A stretch of DNA of 64,000 nucleotides from Adineta steineri (lineage: Eukaryota; Rotifera; Eurotatoria; Adinetida; Adinetidae), in contig CAJNOI010000236.1 of NCBI GenBank assembly GCA_905250115.1, forward strand, positions 54,824-118,823. Reading direction: 5' to 3'. The notes under the pieces are model-generated. The model worked only from the letters and a program-made list of their open reading frames with translations, ran no database searches and was not told the origin of the DNA. Below, one piece after another: positions 28,501 through 38,718 of the stretch. The translations under genes and the position numbers were made by a program. Within the stretch, counting starts at the first letter, position 1. Every line of letters starts with the position of its first letter.

Positions 28501-31500
28501 TTCAACTCACCAAGATCGAATCAATTGTTTATTATCATCCGATGAACATGTTATATCCTTACTGCAAGCAGCAACGACTGTTCATGATAATATTATTTTA
28601 AACAAGAATCAATCTAATATGAGCACATTCATGAGAAATATGATGAGATTTAGTGAGCATGTCTTAGTAGTGGTACAGCCAACTCTTGCTGAATTTCTTA
28701 AAAATACGTCCTGTCAAAGTTTAAATGAATTTTCTGCAACCTACTGGGCAGTTATCAAGCGAAATGGCTATATGAATGGACAATGGAAGAAACGAAAGAC
28801 AGATTCATATGATGGTTGGTACGATTGTCAATATGGATCGAGATATATATCAATTGACTGTATCAGAGGAAAGTTTTTAGTTGATGGCATGACTATAGGT
28901 TTTTTACCTGAAACAATCACTTCCAATGAATTATTTTTACGTGTATTTGGTTATCATATTTTTGAAGTTCAAGCGGCTGAAGCACCTAATACTTATATTA
29001 CCAAGCATTCATATCACGGTAATGGAAGAGTTCAATATGAATTTCATTTTAATGATCAAACCAAACATTTAATAATTACTGAACGACACATACAAGTAGA
29101 CAATGGTTTTGCATTTCAATTGATTCCTCATGGTTGTTTCATAACTGAATTACCAGATATGTTTGTCTCCAATTACAGTCATTGGTGGAATGCAAAAGAC
29201 CAGATACTTGAATTTCGACCTATTCGTTTCAAAGAAGCCGATTTTTTAGATAACAAACCCTACATACTATCAATGAACACAGGGCGCGTAACCTGTACCG
29301 AAACAACTAATAAACAAATTTTAGTGAATCAATCATCAACATTTTTTCAAAGTTTGTTCAACCATTATTTTATTCGTCTCGACAATAAACCTTATGTCTA
29401 TATGATGAAAGATAGTACTTCGAAGAGTAACAGCATCATTCATATTCATTTATCACGTTTAGGAATTGCATTCAAATACGATGCTAGCAGCAACATCATC
29501 ACGTCTCGTGAATATTCTGACATGTGTGTTGAAGAAAATCAATGGGTGGGGACTTTAACTGGTTTGCAATCTGGTCTTCTCTTATCACCATCACCCGTCA
29601 ATAATCAAAGGTTAGAAAATTATCCATATCGAAAATTAATCGTACCTTTTGGGGAGGTTCATAGTGCAGAAACTTCCGTTAATCATCAAACCGTTACTAT
29701 ACAACGAATATCGACGAATCCATTTCTCCATCAATATTTTGTGTTTATTATAAATGATCGATTAAAAATTCTTCAATCGACTGATAGTCCCACTGGATGG
29801 CTTTATTTAGCATTATTACATGCCATGACTTCGCATCCCTTACCAGATGAATATACTGAAATGACAGGAATGGAACGTGCCTTCCAGTTATTGAACTCAG
29901 CTGGCTGTTGGTCTGATCAACCTTTCGATGGGCTTTCTTTAAATATTCTTGGTCAAATTGGTGGCATCTCACCCAACGTTGATTATTATCCGAAACATAT
30001 CACTTCTATGGAAAGAATTGATTGGAACATTGAAGGTATGCCTTATTCCATACAACATTTTGGTTACTATTTGTTAGCAAAAAGATTAATTGAGACCAGT
30101 CAGCGATTGAATTTTATGCATTCCTCATCTAAATTCGATGAAATACCAAAAATATTTGATGAAAAAACAACCAATGAATCATTATTGAAGAAACTCTATT
30201 GGGATTATCGAGATTCATACAATCCCTTAGCAAGGTTACCTGCAGAGATAGAAACGGACATCCATTATCATTCAGAACCATATCAATCATCTTTAGAGCA
30301 TTGTCCACGTGTCACGAATTACAATACTGTTCGTCTGATAGATGATTTATACAAGGATGGAGAAGTAAACCTTATAGATTGTTCAAAGCAAAATTGGTTA
30401 CCCTTATCTCAATGGTTGAATGATGATAATAGACTGAAAAATGTTTGGATTGGCTTATTGAAATTGACTGATCGTCTCAAAAGAGAAGCATTAGGAACAG
30501 CCACTGACGATATTCAAAGTTTTGAAGTCTTACTAGACTTTCTTCATTATATTTCCGACAAATGTGAAACTAAACCTTTCTACTTGCAGATGCTCAAAAC
30601 AGCATTACAAATGCCTGATATATTATCAACATCTGTTGATTTTCCTCGATTCATTAGATATTCCAATATCGAAGAAATTACATTCATTACGGAACGTTTA
30701 AATATATCAAGTTATTATAATTCAGGTGAACAGAGAAGAGCTGTAGCAGAAATTCAGAATTGTTTTTCGAGAGACTCAAGTTATGAGGACAGTAATAAAC
30801 TGCTGAATTCTAACGAGGTGTCTCGAATCAACCAATTATTAACAAACTGGCAAAACAATAGAAAACTTCGCACTTTCTTAGAACTCGTGCAATATCGCAT
30901 CTTTGCTGTTCCTATACAACAGTTTAATATCAAAGTATTATATTATCCTCAACAATTTACAGTTGAATTAAGTAAAGATCATTATGCAATACAACTTAGG
31001 CTGGTGAACACACCAATCGATCAAGAATTGTTATCAAGTGCACAGCAAAAATTCCATTATTCTAATACGGATAATTTCAACAACTCATCTGTATCTCAAA
31101 AAACTATTGATGACAAAAATACATTTCCACAAGACATTTTTACGTCTGCTATCAATGAAGATAATCCAGTTAGTGAAATTGCCAATTATTTCAAAAATCA
31201 ATTGTTTCAAAGTTGGAAAAAACTTCTCTTAGATAAACAAACTTTAAGAGAAAATCCTTCAATTGAAAAGATCACTGGAGTTCTCAATGCTCTTCGAAAC
31301 GAATCTTCAAAAAGCTGGAATGAATTAACCAAATCTATCACATTATCTAATGAACAATTATTCGAAACAGGTCTAGTTTTACGAATCACACCACCAACTC
31401 TTATCTCTCTCTTTCAACACAAAATAGCAAATTTTAATTGGACAACTGATCAACATACATTACTAGGTGGCATTCTTGTCAATTGGACATTAGAACAACA

Positions 31501-34500
31501 GCTAGAGAGAGCTTTACATTTTGCTATTCATGACAAACGTGAAGATTTCAAAAAAGAAATATCAAATATACCTCATATCAATTGGATACCATCAGAGCAT
31601 GTTCCATGGTTAATCTTGGAACTAGAAATGAATATGACTATTCGAGAAATACAAATTAGAGTGGCACGTCATATGATGTATCCCAATGAGATAATAAATG
31701 ATAATACAGTAAAAAGTATAGTAATGCAAATGAATATGGGTGAAGGAAAAACGTCAGTTATTTTGCCAATGTTAGCTCTTAGCCTATCATCATCCAATTC
31801 AAGTTTAGTTCGTATCATAGTCCTTAAATCATTATTTCCAACAAATTATCAATCGTTAAAATATAAACTAGGTGGTTTACTGAATCGACGTATTTTTTCA
31901 TTTACATGTCGTCGTGATATGAATTTTAACTATCAACAAATACAACAAGTTGACAATCGTCTACAACAAGGATTAAAGAATTGCGATGTGATATTAACTT
32001 CACCTGAAGATATTCTCTCATTTGATTTACTTACTATAGATAAATGTCGACGGAATGAATTTGATATCGGTCGTTCCATGCTGAAAATTCAACGATGGTT
32101 AAAGACATATGCTCGTGATGTATTAGATGAATCGGATGAAATTTTACATGTTAAGTATCAATTGATTTATACTGTGGGTGGTCAAACACAAGTTGATGCA
32201 GGTGCCGAACGATGGAAAACTATTCAATTAATACTTGAGTTGGTCAAAAAACATGCCGAAGAGATCGCAAAACGTTTTAGTGAAGAAGTTTGTTATAAAC
32301 CAACTGAACGAAAAAGTGCTTTTCCACAATTGCGTTTGCAATCACATCATCCATTTCTATCATTATGTCAAAAAATCGCTAACGATTGGATCAATACAAG
32401 GAATTACCGTAATGAAGATAAAAAGATCATCGTATCCTTCATTTTAGAAACAAATTCATCAGCTGACCGTCTAATTGATAAATTTCCTCCTAGTGATATT
32501 CAACTGTTTCTCATTATTCGAGGTTTACTATGTTCAGAAGTTCTTTTAGTTGCTCTAAAGAAGCGACATCGAGTTAATTATGGTGTCAATTCAAATTTGT
32601 CTTTTAATCGCTTAATGGCTGTGCCATTTCGTGCGAAGGATGTAGTAGCTGATAAAACCGAATTTGGTCATCCTGATGTTGCCTTAGTGTTAACACATCT
32701 TTCTTATTATTATTCTGGTTTAAATAATGAACAATTAACTCAATGTTTAAATCGTTTGAGTGAAGAAGAAACGGATCCTGCATCAATTTATGATGAATGG
32801 ATTTTATATGGAAAAGAAGATGATATACCAACTAATATTAAACAATGGAAAGGAGTTAATATAAAAGATTATCAACAAAGAACGTGTTATCTTTTTCCTA
32901 CTCTACAATACAATATATTAGTGATCAATTATTTCCTAAATCATTTTGTATTTCCTCGAGAAGCAAAACAATTCCCACATAAACTAGTTGCATCTGCTTG
33001 GGACTTGTCGTCATCTGCACGATCAAAGATTATCACTGGATTTAGTGGAACTAATGATACTCAATTGCTTCTTCCTGTTCATATTCGTCAGTATGATTTA
33101 CCTGAACTTGAAAAAACTGATGCAATCGTTGTTAACAATTTATTACAACCTGAAAATAAAAGTTATCAATATTTCCCAGTCAATGCTTCTTCAAATGAAA
33201 TTCTAAATCTAATCGTAAGTTATAAAGAAAGAATTAATGTGATTTTAGATGTTGGAGCATTATTCATTGATGGAACCAATCGAGATATTGCTATTAAATG
33301 GTTGGATCTATCCGATAAAAAGATGATTGATTATACAGTTTATTTTGATTCAGATTCAATTGTTGTCTGTGATCGTCAATTACATCATCATCGGTTTGAA
33401 ACATCTCCTGCAAGTGAACGATTAGATCGTTGTGTATTTTATTTAGATGAAATTCATACCCGTGGAACTGATTTTAAATTTCCAAAAGGATTTCGAGCTG
33501 CAGTCACATTAGGAAATGGTTTAACAAAAGATCGTTTTGTTCAAGCATGTATGAGAATGAGGAAATTAGGAGATGGACATTCATTAACATTTTGGAGTTC
33601 ATATGAAGTTCATCAACAGATTATAAGATTAAAAAGAGATCGGTCTCTTAAAAATCAAGACAAAAATACTGATGATTTCATTAATTTGATTGATATTCTT
33701 CGTTGGGTATATGAAAATACCATACAATCGACGTGGGATGGATTACATCATTGGGCTGCACAAAGTTTAAGTTTTCAGCGGAAAGTTGCGGCATTTCGAG
33801 AGATTCAGTGGGATGATTATGAACAATTGTTTTCCGATGCCATGATGGAAGAGTTGGCGAAAGAATGTTTGGAACCGGAAATTATTGAATTAATACATAT
33901 GTATGGTGCTTGTAAAGTATTGCAAACAGTATCCGAGATTCATTCTGCTCGATGTCAACAAACTAATTATCATTTATCGACAGAAATTTGCGATCCAGTA
34001 TTAAAACGATTACAGGATTATGGTGGACAGAAACAACGTTTATCACAATTATTGGATGAAGAACAACAACGAGAATTAGAACAAGAACTAGAAGAAGAAA
34101 GACAATTAGCACGTCCACCACCAGTCGAACCATGTGAACCCACACTGTATGAGGAAATTAAGAGGTTATGTGATATAAATAGTAAGAAAATGAATTTATC
34201 TCAATTTCCTTTGGTATTTCAACCTCTTACATTTGCTTTTACTGATACCACATTCTATAATGACTGTCAACCAAATAGTTGGCGACAAAATTTGTGGGTT
34301 TCTACTGAATTTCAGCGAGTAATTCTGACTAAAGGAGAATCACTAAATCCTTTTTTGCGTTCTCCACGATGGGCCGTTGTCTATCGAAATCAACATATTA
34401 TATTTATCAGTGCTTATGAGGCTAATTGGTTGATTCACCATTTGAAATCCAATAAATCATCGGTTACCACATTGCGCTTATTATTACCTCGTATTAAACG

Positions 34501-34915
34501 AATCCAATCAATCTTTTTCAATACTCCTACACTAACTATTCCTCCATCCATTCCACCTTATAACAACACCAATATTTACTGCATGCCATTAGAGTGGTTG
34601 GTTCAGTTATTTGTCTTTAATGGCACCCTTTATTTTGAAACTATTAATGAGCAAACAGCTTTTTGTCAATGCTTAGGTTTATGTCCAAAACCTCGAACTC
34701 AAACTGAAGAAACGGCCTTCGAAAAAGGTTGGATTGCTGTTGATGGCTTCGTGAGCAGACCAAAATGTCGTCAACATTTACGAATGAATCAAGTGCAATT
34801 CAATTCGAATCCACTAAAATTCGTCAAACACATAATTGAAAATCGAAATAATTCACATGCAGCCGTAACATCACATGTTGGCAGTATTATACTCAATTCA
34901 CTCAAACTGTTTTAA
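25559..34915 (+). CDS. Giant DUF3638/DUF3645 P-loop helicase-like protein, intronless
   Basis: A single 3118-codon ORF without introns, unlike its neighbours. Family features: N-terminal region with a Cys/His cluster (C617, C619, C629, H630, C632) followed by IQVKVFECPIPSTHESALAV; a Walker A-like MNMGEGKTSVILP (GEGKT at 2061-2065) in DUF3638; LDESDE at 2189-2194, a DEAD-box-like acidic motif; FSGTND at 2495-2500; DEIHTRGTDFKFP at 2630-2642 in DUF3645; QACMRMRKLGDG from 2662, resembling helicase motif VI; and a charged coiled coil (EEQQRELEQELEEERQ) before the C-terminal region. Fungal relatives are often labelled ubiquitinyl hydrolase, but I see NTPase motifs and no clear protease site. Biochemical role is unknown to me. 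The family is best known from fungi and protists, so lateral origin is plausible but not shown here. The start is the first ATG after upstream stops. Confidence 0.85.
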   Translation: MDESILNHLFLPHDLPSSADDDFLSQCDHQNEYLLLECMKEYLVSFASTQTNNILPIFRTLTDCIQLWSTLQNHQTTSVPDLQAAIKQLPLGHFLPLYFHAQNAAILIEIDENNANQPLISSWQVLLPSAEITSSVVPHLSCFPVTTYRLNDRSQLSSKGHCELLMDFMTNTIEYSKSHKASREVSEIREVPESHYVCQWWIQQFQGINIENNSDRSYQFKKKHRDHIRWNNALLPFRRSGLWMTIKVVLHTILTKRLEYDGTIVYKLLITHFLTYVISSKSCSTDLLVHCIRKIVRRLNKFEGLSFPINANNVKEWIQFMKQVIKTNIDRIFPKSDWYKSMQMSEKKNHIISMTNIELDRPEIYQHFCLHLKAYLNNQNSSETLKHFSGINTCDDSTNVNQADYIPSYDVLTKQRNYTIGIALTYLEIWVELRLEQWINRPSPYINGKNCFEILLGFYEEYQNAALCHYWSKNGPTDPVGYSRFIVTSLTIIRSIHKKLCNDPRFKRLELHSIRIPNLIDLFELLVIPHREDMIRARSLYHYFKAFSTKQYPDLLSNIEHSSAFGVSFADLIPEMNTSIRKIRAQAEQDKQQKIWEVNNAKKRYTQLINSVSSLSCSCDYKYGRRITCHKCQIREEANNIQVKVFECPIPSTHESALAVIFELQMPIEIRCYRDILWQFTNRPYPHPQHNMYEWLTVPPHDNKLRPFYTGSNNCKVKLVSSTKSVTQTHYSYPPSISSAPVKDFLFENSLQVQISPTKPIEFEDERRILTPQLDHPDYKPLQFTLNTTQFLQNHVIARLSDCSAKLKPTQFVEFGSFRSGHRLQWWNLLTIFEMDSLSIAEESVAILIIHSILQYGPLIADSDISSNSWCPESHQQLLEDHFVDEFLSRLDHHLNDCELNWQNELVLVVITMITMRILTICNTTRKDKVANLAIKCRKTGEKWIDLISKCIQTISPSVFNEVEKLRLKMVNIGISCLLTFSTHQDRINCLLSSDEHVISLLQAATTVHDNIILNKNQSNMSTFMRNMMRFSEHVLVVVQPTLAEFLKNTSCQSLNEFSATYWAVIKRNGYMNGQWKKRKTDSYDGWYDCQYGSRYISIDCIRGKFLVDGMTIGFLPETITSNELFLRVFGYHIFEVQAAEAPNTYITKHSYHGNGRVQYEFHFNDQTKHLIITERHIQVDNGFAFQLIPHGCFITELPDMFVSNYSHWWNAKDQILEFRPIRFKEADFLDNKPYILSMNTGRVTCTETTNKQILVNQSSTFFQSLFNHYFIRLDNKPYVYMMKDSTSKSNSIIHIHLSRLGIAFKYDASSNIITSREYSDMCVEENQWVGTLTGLQSGLLLSPSPVNNQRLENYPYRKLIVPFGEVHSAETSVNHQTVTIQRISTNPFLHQYFVFIINDRLKILQSTDSPTGWLYLALLHAMTSHPLPDEYTEMTGMERAFQLLNSAGCWSDQPFDGLSLNILGQIGGISPNVDYYPKHITSMERIDWNIEGMPYSIQHFGYYLLAKRLIETSQRLNFMHSSSKFDEIPKIFDEKTTNESLLKKLYWDYRDSYNPLARLPAEIETDIHYHSEPYQSSLEHCPRVTNYNTVRLIDDLYKDGEVNLIDCSKQNWLPLSQWLNDDNRLKNVWIGLLKLTDRLKREALGTATDDIQSFEVLLDFLHYISDKCETKPFYLQMLKTALQMPDILSTSVDFPRFIRYSNIEEITFITERLNISSYYNSGEQRRAVAEIQNCFSRDSSYEDSNKLLNSNEVSRINQLLTNWQNNRKLRTFLELVQYRIFAVPIQQFNIKVLYYPQQFTVELSKDHYAIQLRLVNTPIDQELLSSAQQKFHYSNTDNFNNSSVSQKTIDDKNTFPQDIFTSAINEDNPVSEIANYFKNQLFQSWKKLLLDKQTLRENPSIEKITGVLNALRNESSKSWNELTKSITLSNEQLFETGLVLRITPPTLISLFQHKIANFNWTTDQHTLLGGILVNWTLEQQLERALHFAIHDKREDFKKEISNIPHINWIPSEHVPWLILELEMNMTIREIQIRVARHMMYPNEIINDNTVKSIVMQMNMGEGKTSVILPMLALSLSSSNSSLVRIIVLKSLFPTNYQSLKYKLGGLLNRRIFSFTCRRDMNFNYQQIQQVDNRLQQGLKNCDVILTSPEDILSFDLLTIDKCRRNEFDIGRSMLKIQRWLKTYARDVLDESDEILHVKYQLIYTVGGQTQVDAGAERWKTIQLILELVKKHAEEIAKRFSEEVCYKPTERKSAFPQLRLQSHHPFLSLCQKIANDWINTRNYRNEDKKIIVSFILETNSSADRLIDKFPPSDIQLFLIIRGLLCSEVLLVALKKRHRVNYGVNSNLSFNRLMAVPFRAKDVVADKTEFGHPDVALVLTHLSYYYSGLNNEQLTQCLNRLSEEETDPASIYDEWILYGKEDDIPTNIKQWKGVNIKDYQQRTCYLFPTLQYNILVINYFLNHFVFPREAKQFPHKLVASAWDLSSSARSKIITGFSGTNDTQLLLPVHIRQYDLPELEKTDAIVVNNLLQPENKSYQYFPVNASSNEILNLIVSYKERINVILDVGALFIDGTNRDIAIKWLDLSDKKMIDYTVYFDSDSIVVCDRQLHHHRFETSPASERLDRCVFYLDEIHTRGTDFKFPKGFRAAVTLGNGLTKDRFVQACMRMRKLGDGHSLTFWSSYEVHQQIIRLKRDRSLKNQDKNTDDFINLIDILRWVYENTIQSTWDGLHHWAAQSLSFQRKVAAFREIQWDDYEQLFSDAMMEELAKECLEPEIIELIHMYGACKVLQTVSEIHSARCQQTNYHLSTEICDPVLKRLQDYGGQKQRLSQLLDEEQQRELEQELEEERQLARPPPVEPCEPTLYEEIKRLCDINSKKMNLSQFPLVFQPLTFAFTDTTFYNDCQPNSWRQNLWVSTEFQRVILTKGESLNPFLRSPRWAVVYRNQHIIFISAYEANWLIHHLKSNKSSVTTLRLLLPRIKRIQSIFFNTPTLTIPPSIPPYNNTNIYCMPLEWLVQLFVFNGTLYFETINEQTAFCQCLGLCPKPRTQTEETAFEKGWIAVDGFVSRPKCRQHLRMNQVQFNSNPLKFVKHIIENRNNSHAAVTSHVGSIILNSLKLF

Positions 34916-36289
34916 CCAAAGACATTAATCGATTATGTCATTTTTTAGTTAACACAAACATTAATAGCTCTATTCTCTGATTAAGTTAAACATTGACAAT
35001 AAAAATAAAGATAAACTTGAAGAATCATATAATGCATCTATGGTATCGTGTCAGAAAGAATTCAATCTATAAAGAATAGTTGTTTCGTTTTGTAGCGCTA
35101 TGTGTGTTTCTGGTTATAGAATCAGAGTAATTCTGAATTAATTTGCAATTCTACAAATAATCTATTCTAAAGACATTTGCCAAAGATAGAAAAATCAAAA
35201 GAGTACTACTAATAAGAGTGTATTTTAATTGAAGATATTTTTGACCTCAAATCACATATCCCGCATCATCATCCATGTTCTGAGTACCATTGATAGAACA
35301 ATATGAATTTTCATTTGTTTTTGTTAATCGTATATCTTTTCATTCCTATAACTTGTGATATAGAAAATGGATTTTATTTTATTCTAAAAACAACACTTAT
35401 CGTTTAAATTTGATTTAAAATAATATTGCACATGTAAACGACATACAACAATATGCAATAGTCACCAAATCGTAGATTCATTCACTACGGCTTAGAATGT
35501 TTTTGCAGAATTTTATAACATTGAATTTTTTAAATTTATACAGTATCATTCAAATATTTTTCTGTTAAACTTTTAAAATATATATCGAAAAATTTATCCC
35601 ATTCTATATATTCAAGAATAGTTAATTCCCGAACAAACTTCTTCAAGCTATTCGTGTACACTTGTAGTCCTTCTGAAGAGTTTCGTACAGTTTTCCCGCA
35701 TGACTTTTGCCGACCTATCTCAAAGATCCGAAGGTGCATCTGGGTATAAGATTGACTTTATCAAGCAGACCCATCCACACCCACACCTCATCACAACTTC
35801 AGAATTGTAAGACATTTTTGTGATATCGTTCTGATCAGAATTTTATATTCATCTTGAAAATATACAAAATGATTATATACCAATGAAATCATCTCGTTTT
35901 TTCGTTTAATATTAATTAAATTATGAAATTTCTGGTTTTTTCGTTCAAGAATCAAAAAGTCAATTATACTATCGTTATGAGTATACTACAAATAGAACTG
36001 TAAATATAGCATACTTTGTACACAAGAAAAACTATGAATAATCCATATCATGAAGTATTTCAATAAGATAACAAAAGAATGTAGACAAATAGTATTATAT
36101 ATAAAGACGTCGCTTCCATGGTATCAATAGGCGAACACTCATGATGCATCCTCCCATACTATTAAAGGTTTTTACCGAAGAAAGCTATTTGCAACGTCCT
36201 AACATACATTAGTCGATGATGTTGACATCATTCTTTTGAGATCCTTGTTTTTCTTGCTTATTAGTCAAGATTCTTTTGTCGTCCTTTTT
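34916..36289. other. Intergenic, no gene recognised
   Basis: AT-rich sequence downstream of the giant ORF, with AATAAA-like signals near 35000 that could serve its 3' end. Small ORFs on both strands have no recognisable domain. A short CCATCCACACCCACACC run at 35771-35787 is a reverse-strand match to the telomere-like TGTGGG unit. Confidence 0.55.
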
Positions 36290-37755
36290 GTACTAGATTC
36301 TTGCCTGTAAAAATGAGTCTTGCTCTTGAGTTTAATACGTCCATAAAAAGTACAAATGTGAAATAGAAAATATTTTATTTTTTAAAGAATTAAAAGTCAT
36401 ATCGACACTTGAAAGTTATTTATCATAGTGTCGATTGCTTGTTGCCATTGATTTAGTTGCTAATCCATTCTAAATTAAAAATATTAAAATAGTTTTTTTT
36501 AAAGAGTATCTATTCTATTCGAAGTTTCTGAAGAATGACTTATTGATGACTACTCAACTCTTACTCTTAATGAATGAAGGGTATTCAAATATACTTTTAT
36601 TTCTTGTCAATTTTCGACTATCGATAAACATATTTTGTGTTTTTCCGTCAGTGAAAATTACGATAGAAAGATGAGAAAAGTCATATTCAAGGCAAATAAA
36701 AATGTTTCTTGTAAAGGGAACTAGTTCAGTCGGTACTAACCTAACGAAAATGTGTTATGAAATATATATCATCCATTGTGCTTCGAGCACAATATCTTTG
36801 TGGTCTCTACTTAGGATAGTTCTATCTGGTTAGCAACTTCTTCTTTAATATTTAAGATGCGAAACATCTGTATAGTTTGTAGTGCTAAATCTATTAGGAA
36901 AAGTCTCATTGAACTGGATATTCTTTTTAAGACGAAAAAAGTAAAACAAACTAATTCTTTTTAAAGTTGCTCAACTATAAATAAGAAAAAGATTAAAATC
37001 GTATCTTACTGATTAGTTCAATGGCACCACCTAAAAAAAGAAGGATTTATGTTAGGAAAGAATAAAGATAATGTTTAATTGATCTTACCCACAACAACAC
37101 ACGCAGCAACATAGTAGGCCCATGGAGTGGTTGATAGTGCAAGATCAACCACATCAGGCTAAATGAATGATATCCAGGTCGACCAATACGGCACGGAAAC
37201 GGCCGATTCCGTGGTGCTCCGGAGACTTCATGGGATAATACTTCAAGAATCATCGACCTAAATAAGCATGAATTATTTAATTCTAGTTTAAATATATATA
37301 AGAATAACTTAGTGTTAAACAGGAAACCGAAAATGCATAGGTGAAAAAAATCAAAATGAACATTTTTCTATTTACTCAAGAAAATAGAAAAAGAAAACGT
37401 TTTTTTGTTTGAAGTTTAGTTCATGTTAAATGATCTATTCCCTTCTAAATATTAGTCTCTGGTAAAATTTCAATGTTTTAGTCTAAAAAAACTCTTTTTC
37501 TGTTGAGTTTTGAGATTACTTACCATCGTTTGACTTGAAGAATAAAAACTATTTTAGTATTGTTAATTTAGAATGGACTGGTAACTAAATCAACGGCACC
37601 AAGCAATCGACACTCTGATGAATAAGTTTCAAGTATCGATATGACTTTCTTAATATTTTTAAAAATAAAATATTTTCTATTTCACGTTTGTACTTAATAT
37701 GGGCGTATTAAGCTCAAGAGTACGATCTGTTTTTACAGGCATGAATCAATTGATT
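36290..37755. mobile_element. Element with long terminal inverted repeats
   Basis: The left arm (about 36295-36490) and right arm (about 37550-37752) are imperfect reverse complements over roughly 190 bp. Examples: GCCTGTAAAAATGAGTCTTG on the left pairs with the complement of GATCTGTTTTTACAGGC on the right; TGAAATAGAAAATATTTTAT with ATAAAATATTTTCTATTTCA; and the ends CCATTCTAAATTAA with TTAATTTAGAATGG. The interior has no transposase that I can recognise. This looks like a non-autonomous DNA element or a foldback repeat; exact ends and target duplication are not resolved. Confidence 0.55.
37005..37335 (-). repeat. Duplicated fragment with splice-like signals, copy 1
   Basis: On the minus strand an exon-like block (about 37086-37257) runs from a TTATTTAG acceptor to a GTAAGA donor and encodes MILEVLSHEVSGAPRNRPFP and more. 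After a short intron, CTTTTTTTAG precedes a tiny block reading VVPLN and stop in the same phase. A related copy lies at 38160-38564. I recognise no family. It may be the 3' end of an element gene or of a decayed host gene. Confidence 0.35.
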
Positions 37756-37994
37756 TAGTAGATGAAATCAGTCCTCCCAATTTGAAGAGATGAAATATGT
37801 CGTATACAGACCACTGTTCTTCTTCTATTGTCTCACACTGATATATATAATATACCACATTTTAACGGGGAAGAAAGAATGTCTTGTAGTATTTTTTTAC
37901 CCTTTACTTCTCTGTTATTTCCCTTTTTTCTTTGTTCATTTTCTTTCTTGTTATATCTCTCCTTTCATTCATGTTTCTCTCAAGGGCGAATCGA

Positions 37995-38031
37995 GGGTGT
38001 GGGTGTGGGTGTGGGTGTGGGTATGGGTATG
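37995..38031 (+). repeat. Interstitial telomere-like (TGTGGG)n tract
   Basis: Four near-perfect units of GGGTGT followed by two GGGTAT variants. TGTGGG is the telomeric repeat reported for bdelloid rotifers. Shorter matches occur at 48949-48961 and, on the other strand, at 35771-35787. The tract may be a relic of a telomere-associated retroelement insertion or of chromosome healing. Confidence 0.6.
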
Positions 38032-38159
38032 ATATCGACATCCGAAATGTGTGTATCAGGGTGTCGATTGATTGGCCGATCGTAAAAGTCTTTCTAAAAT
38101 AAAATATATATATATTGCAATTGGGAGTATAGGAAATAATAAAAAATATTAAAACTGAA

Positions 38160-38564
38160 CTTACTTAATAACTCTATAGCGACACCCAAAAAAAAAAAGG
38201 ATTCACGTTAGGAAAGAATAAAGAGAATGCTTAATTGATCTTACCTACAACTGCAACGCAAACGACATATTACACCCATGGGGTCGTTGATGGTGCAAGA
38301 TCAACCACATCCATGGTGCTTACTATGTTGACCGCAGCTCGAGGTGGTGCTGGAGGTGAGGCTTGTGGTGGAACATTGACCGCACCAGGCTAAATGAATG
38401 ACATCCAGGTTGAGCAATCCGGCACGGAAACGACCAGTTCCGTGGTGGTCCGGCGACTTCATGGAATAATACATCAAGAATCATCGACCTAAATAAGCAT
38501 GAATTATTTAATTCTAATTTAAATATATATAAGAATAATTTAGTGTTAAACACGAAACCGAAAA
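38160..38564 (-). repeat. Duplicated fragment, copy 2, cut by an assembly gap
   Basis: Second copy of the block at 37005-37335, near-identical over stretches such as the flank ending AACACGAAACCGAAAA beside the N run. Its exon-like part reads MILDVLFHEVAGPPRNWSFP. It carries about 75 extra bases with stop codons, and the small downstream acceptor is TTTGG instead of TTTAG, so this copy looks broken relative to copy 1. The gap begins at 38565. Confidence 0.4.
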
Positions 38565-38664
38565 NNNNNNNNNNNNNNNNNNNNNNNNNNNNNNNNNNNN
38601 NNNNNNNNNNNNNNNNNNNNNNNNNNNNNNNNNNNNNNNNNNNNNNNNNNNNNNNNNNNNNNNN
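38565..38664. other. 100-N assembly gap
   Basis: Scaffold gap between copy 2 of the duplicated fragment and the first visible sushi exon. The missing 5' end of the sushi gene probably lies in or left of it. Confidence 0.95.
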
Positions 38665-38718
38665 AAATATATTTTGTTTTTGTTTAATGTTTTTATATTT
38701 TAATTTTTTTTGTTCTAG

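Noticed and set aside
25559..34915. Calling the giant ORF a ubiquitin hydrolase, as database names suggest
   Set aside because: Visible motifs are P-loop/helicase-like; no Cys-His protease signature could be identified.
37790..38085. Plus-strand ORFs across the telomere-like tract
   Set aside because: The Val/Trp or Val/Gly repeats come from the TGTGGG units; nothing else supports coding.
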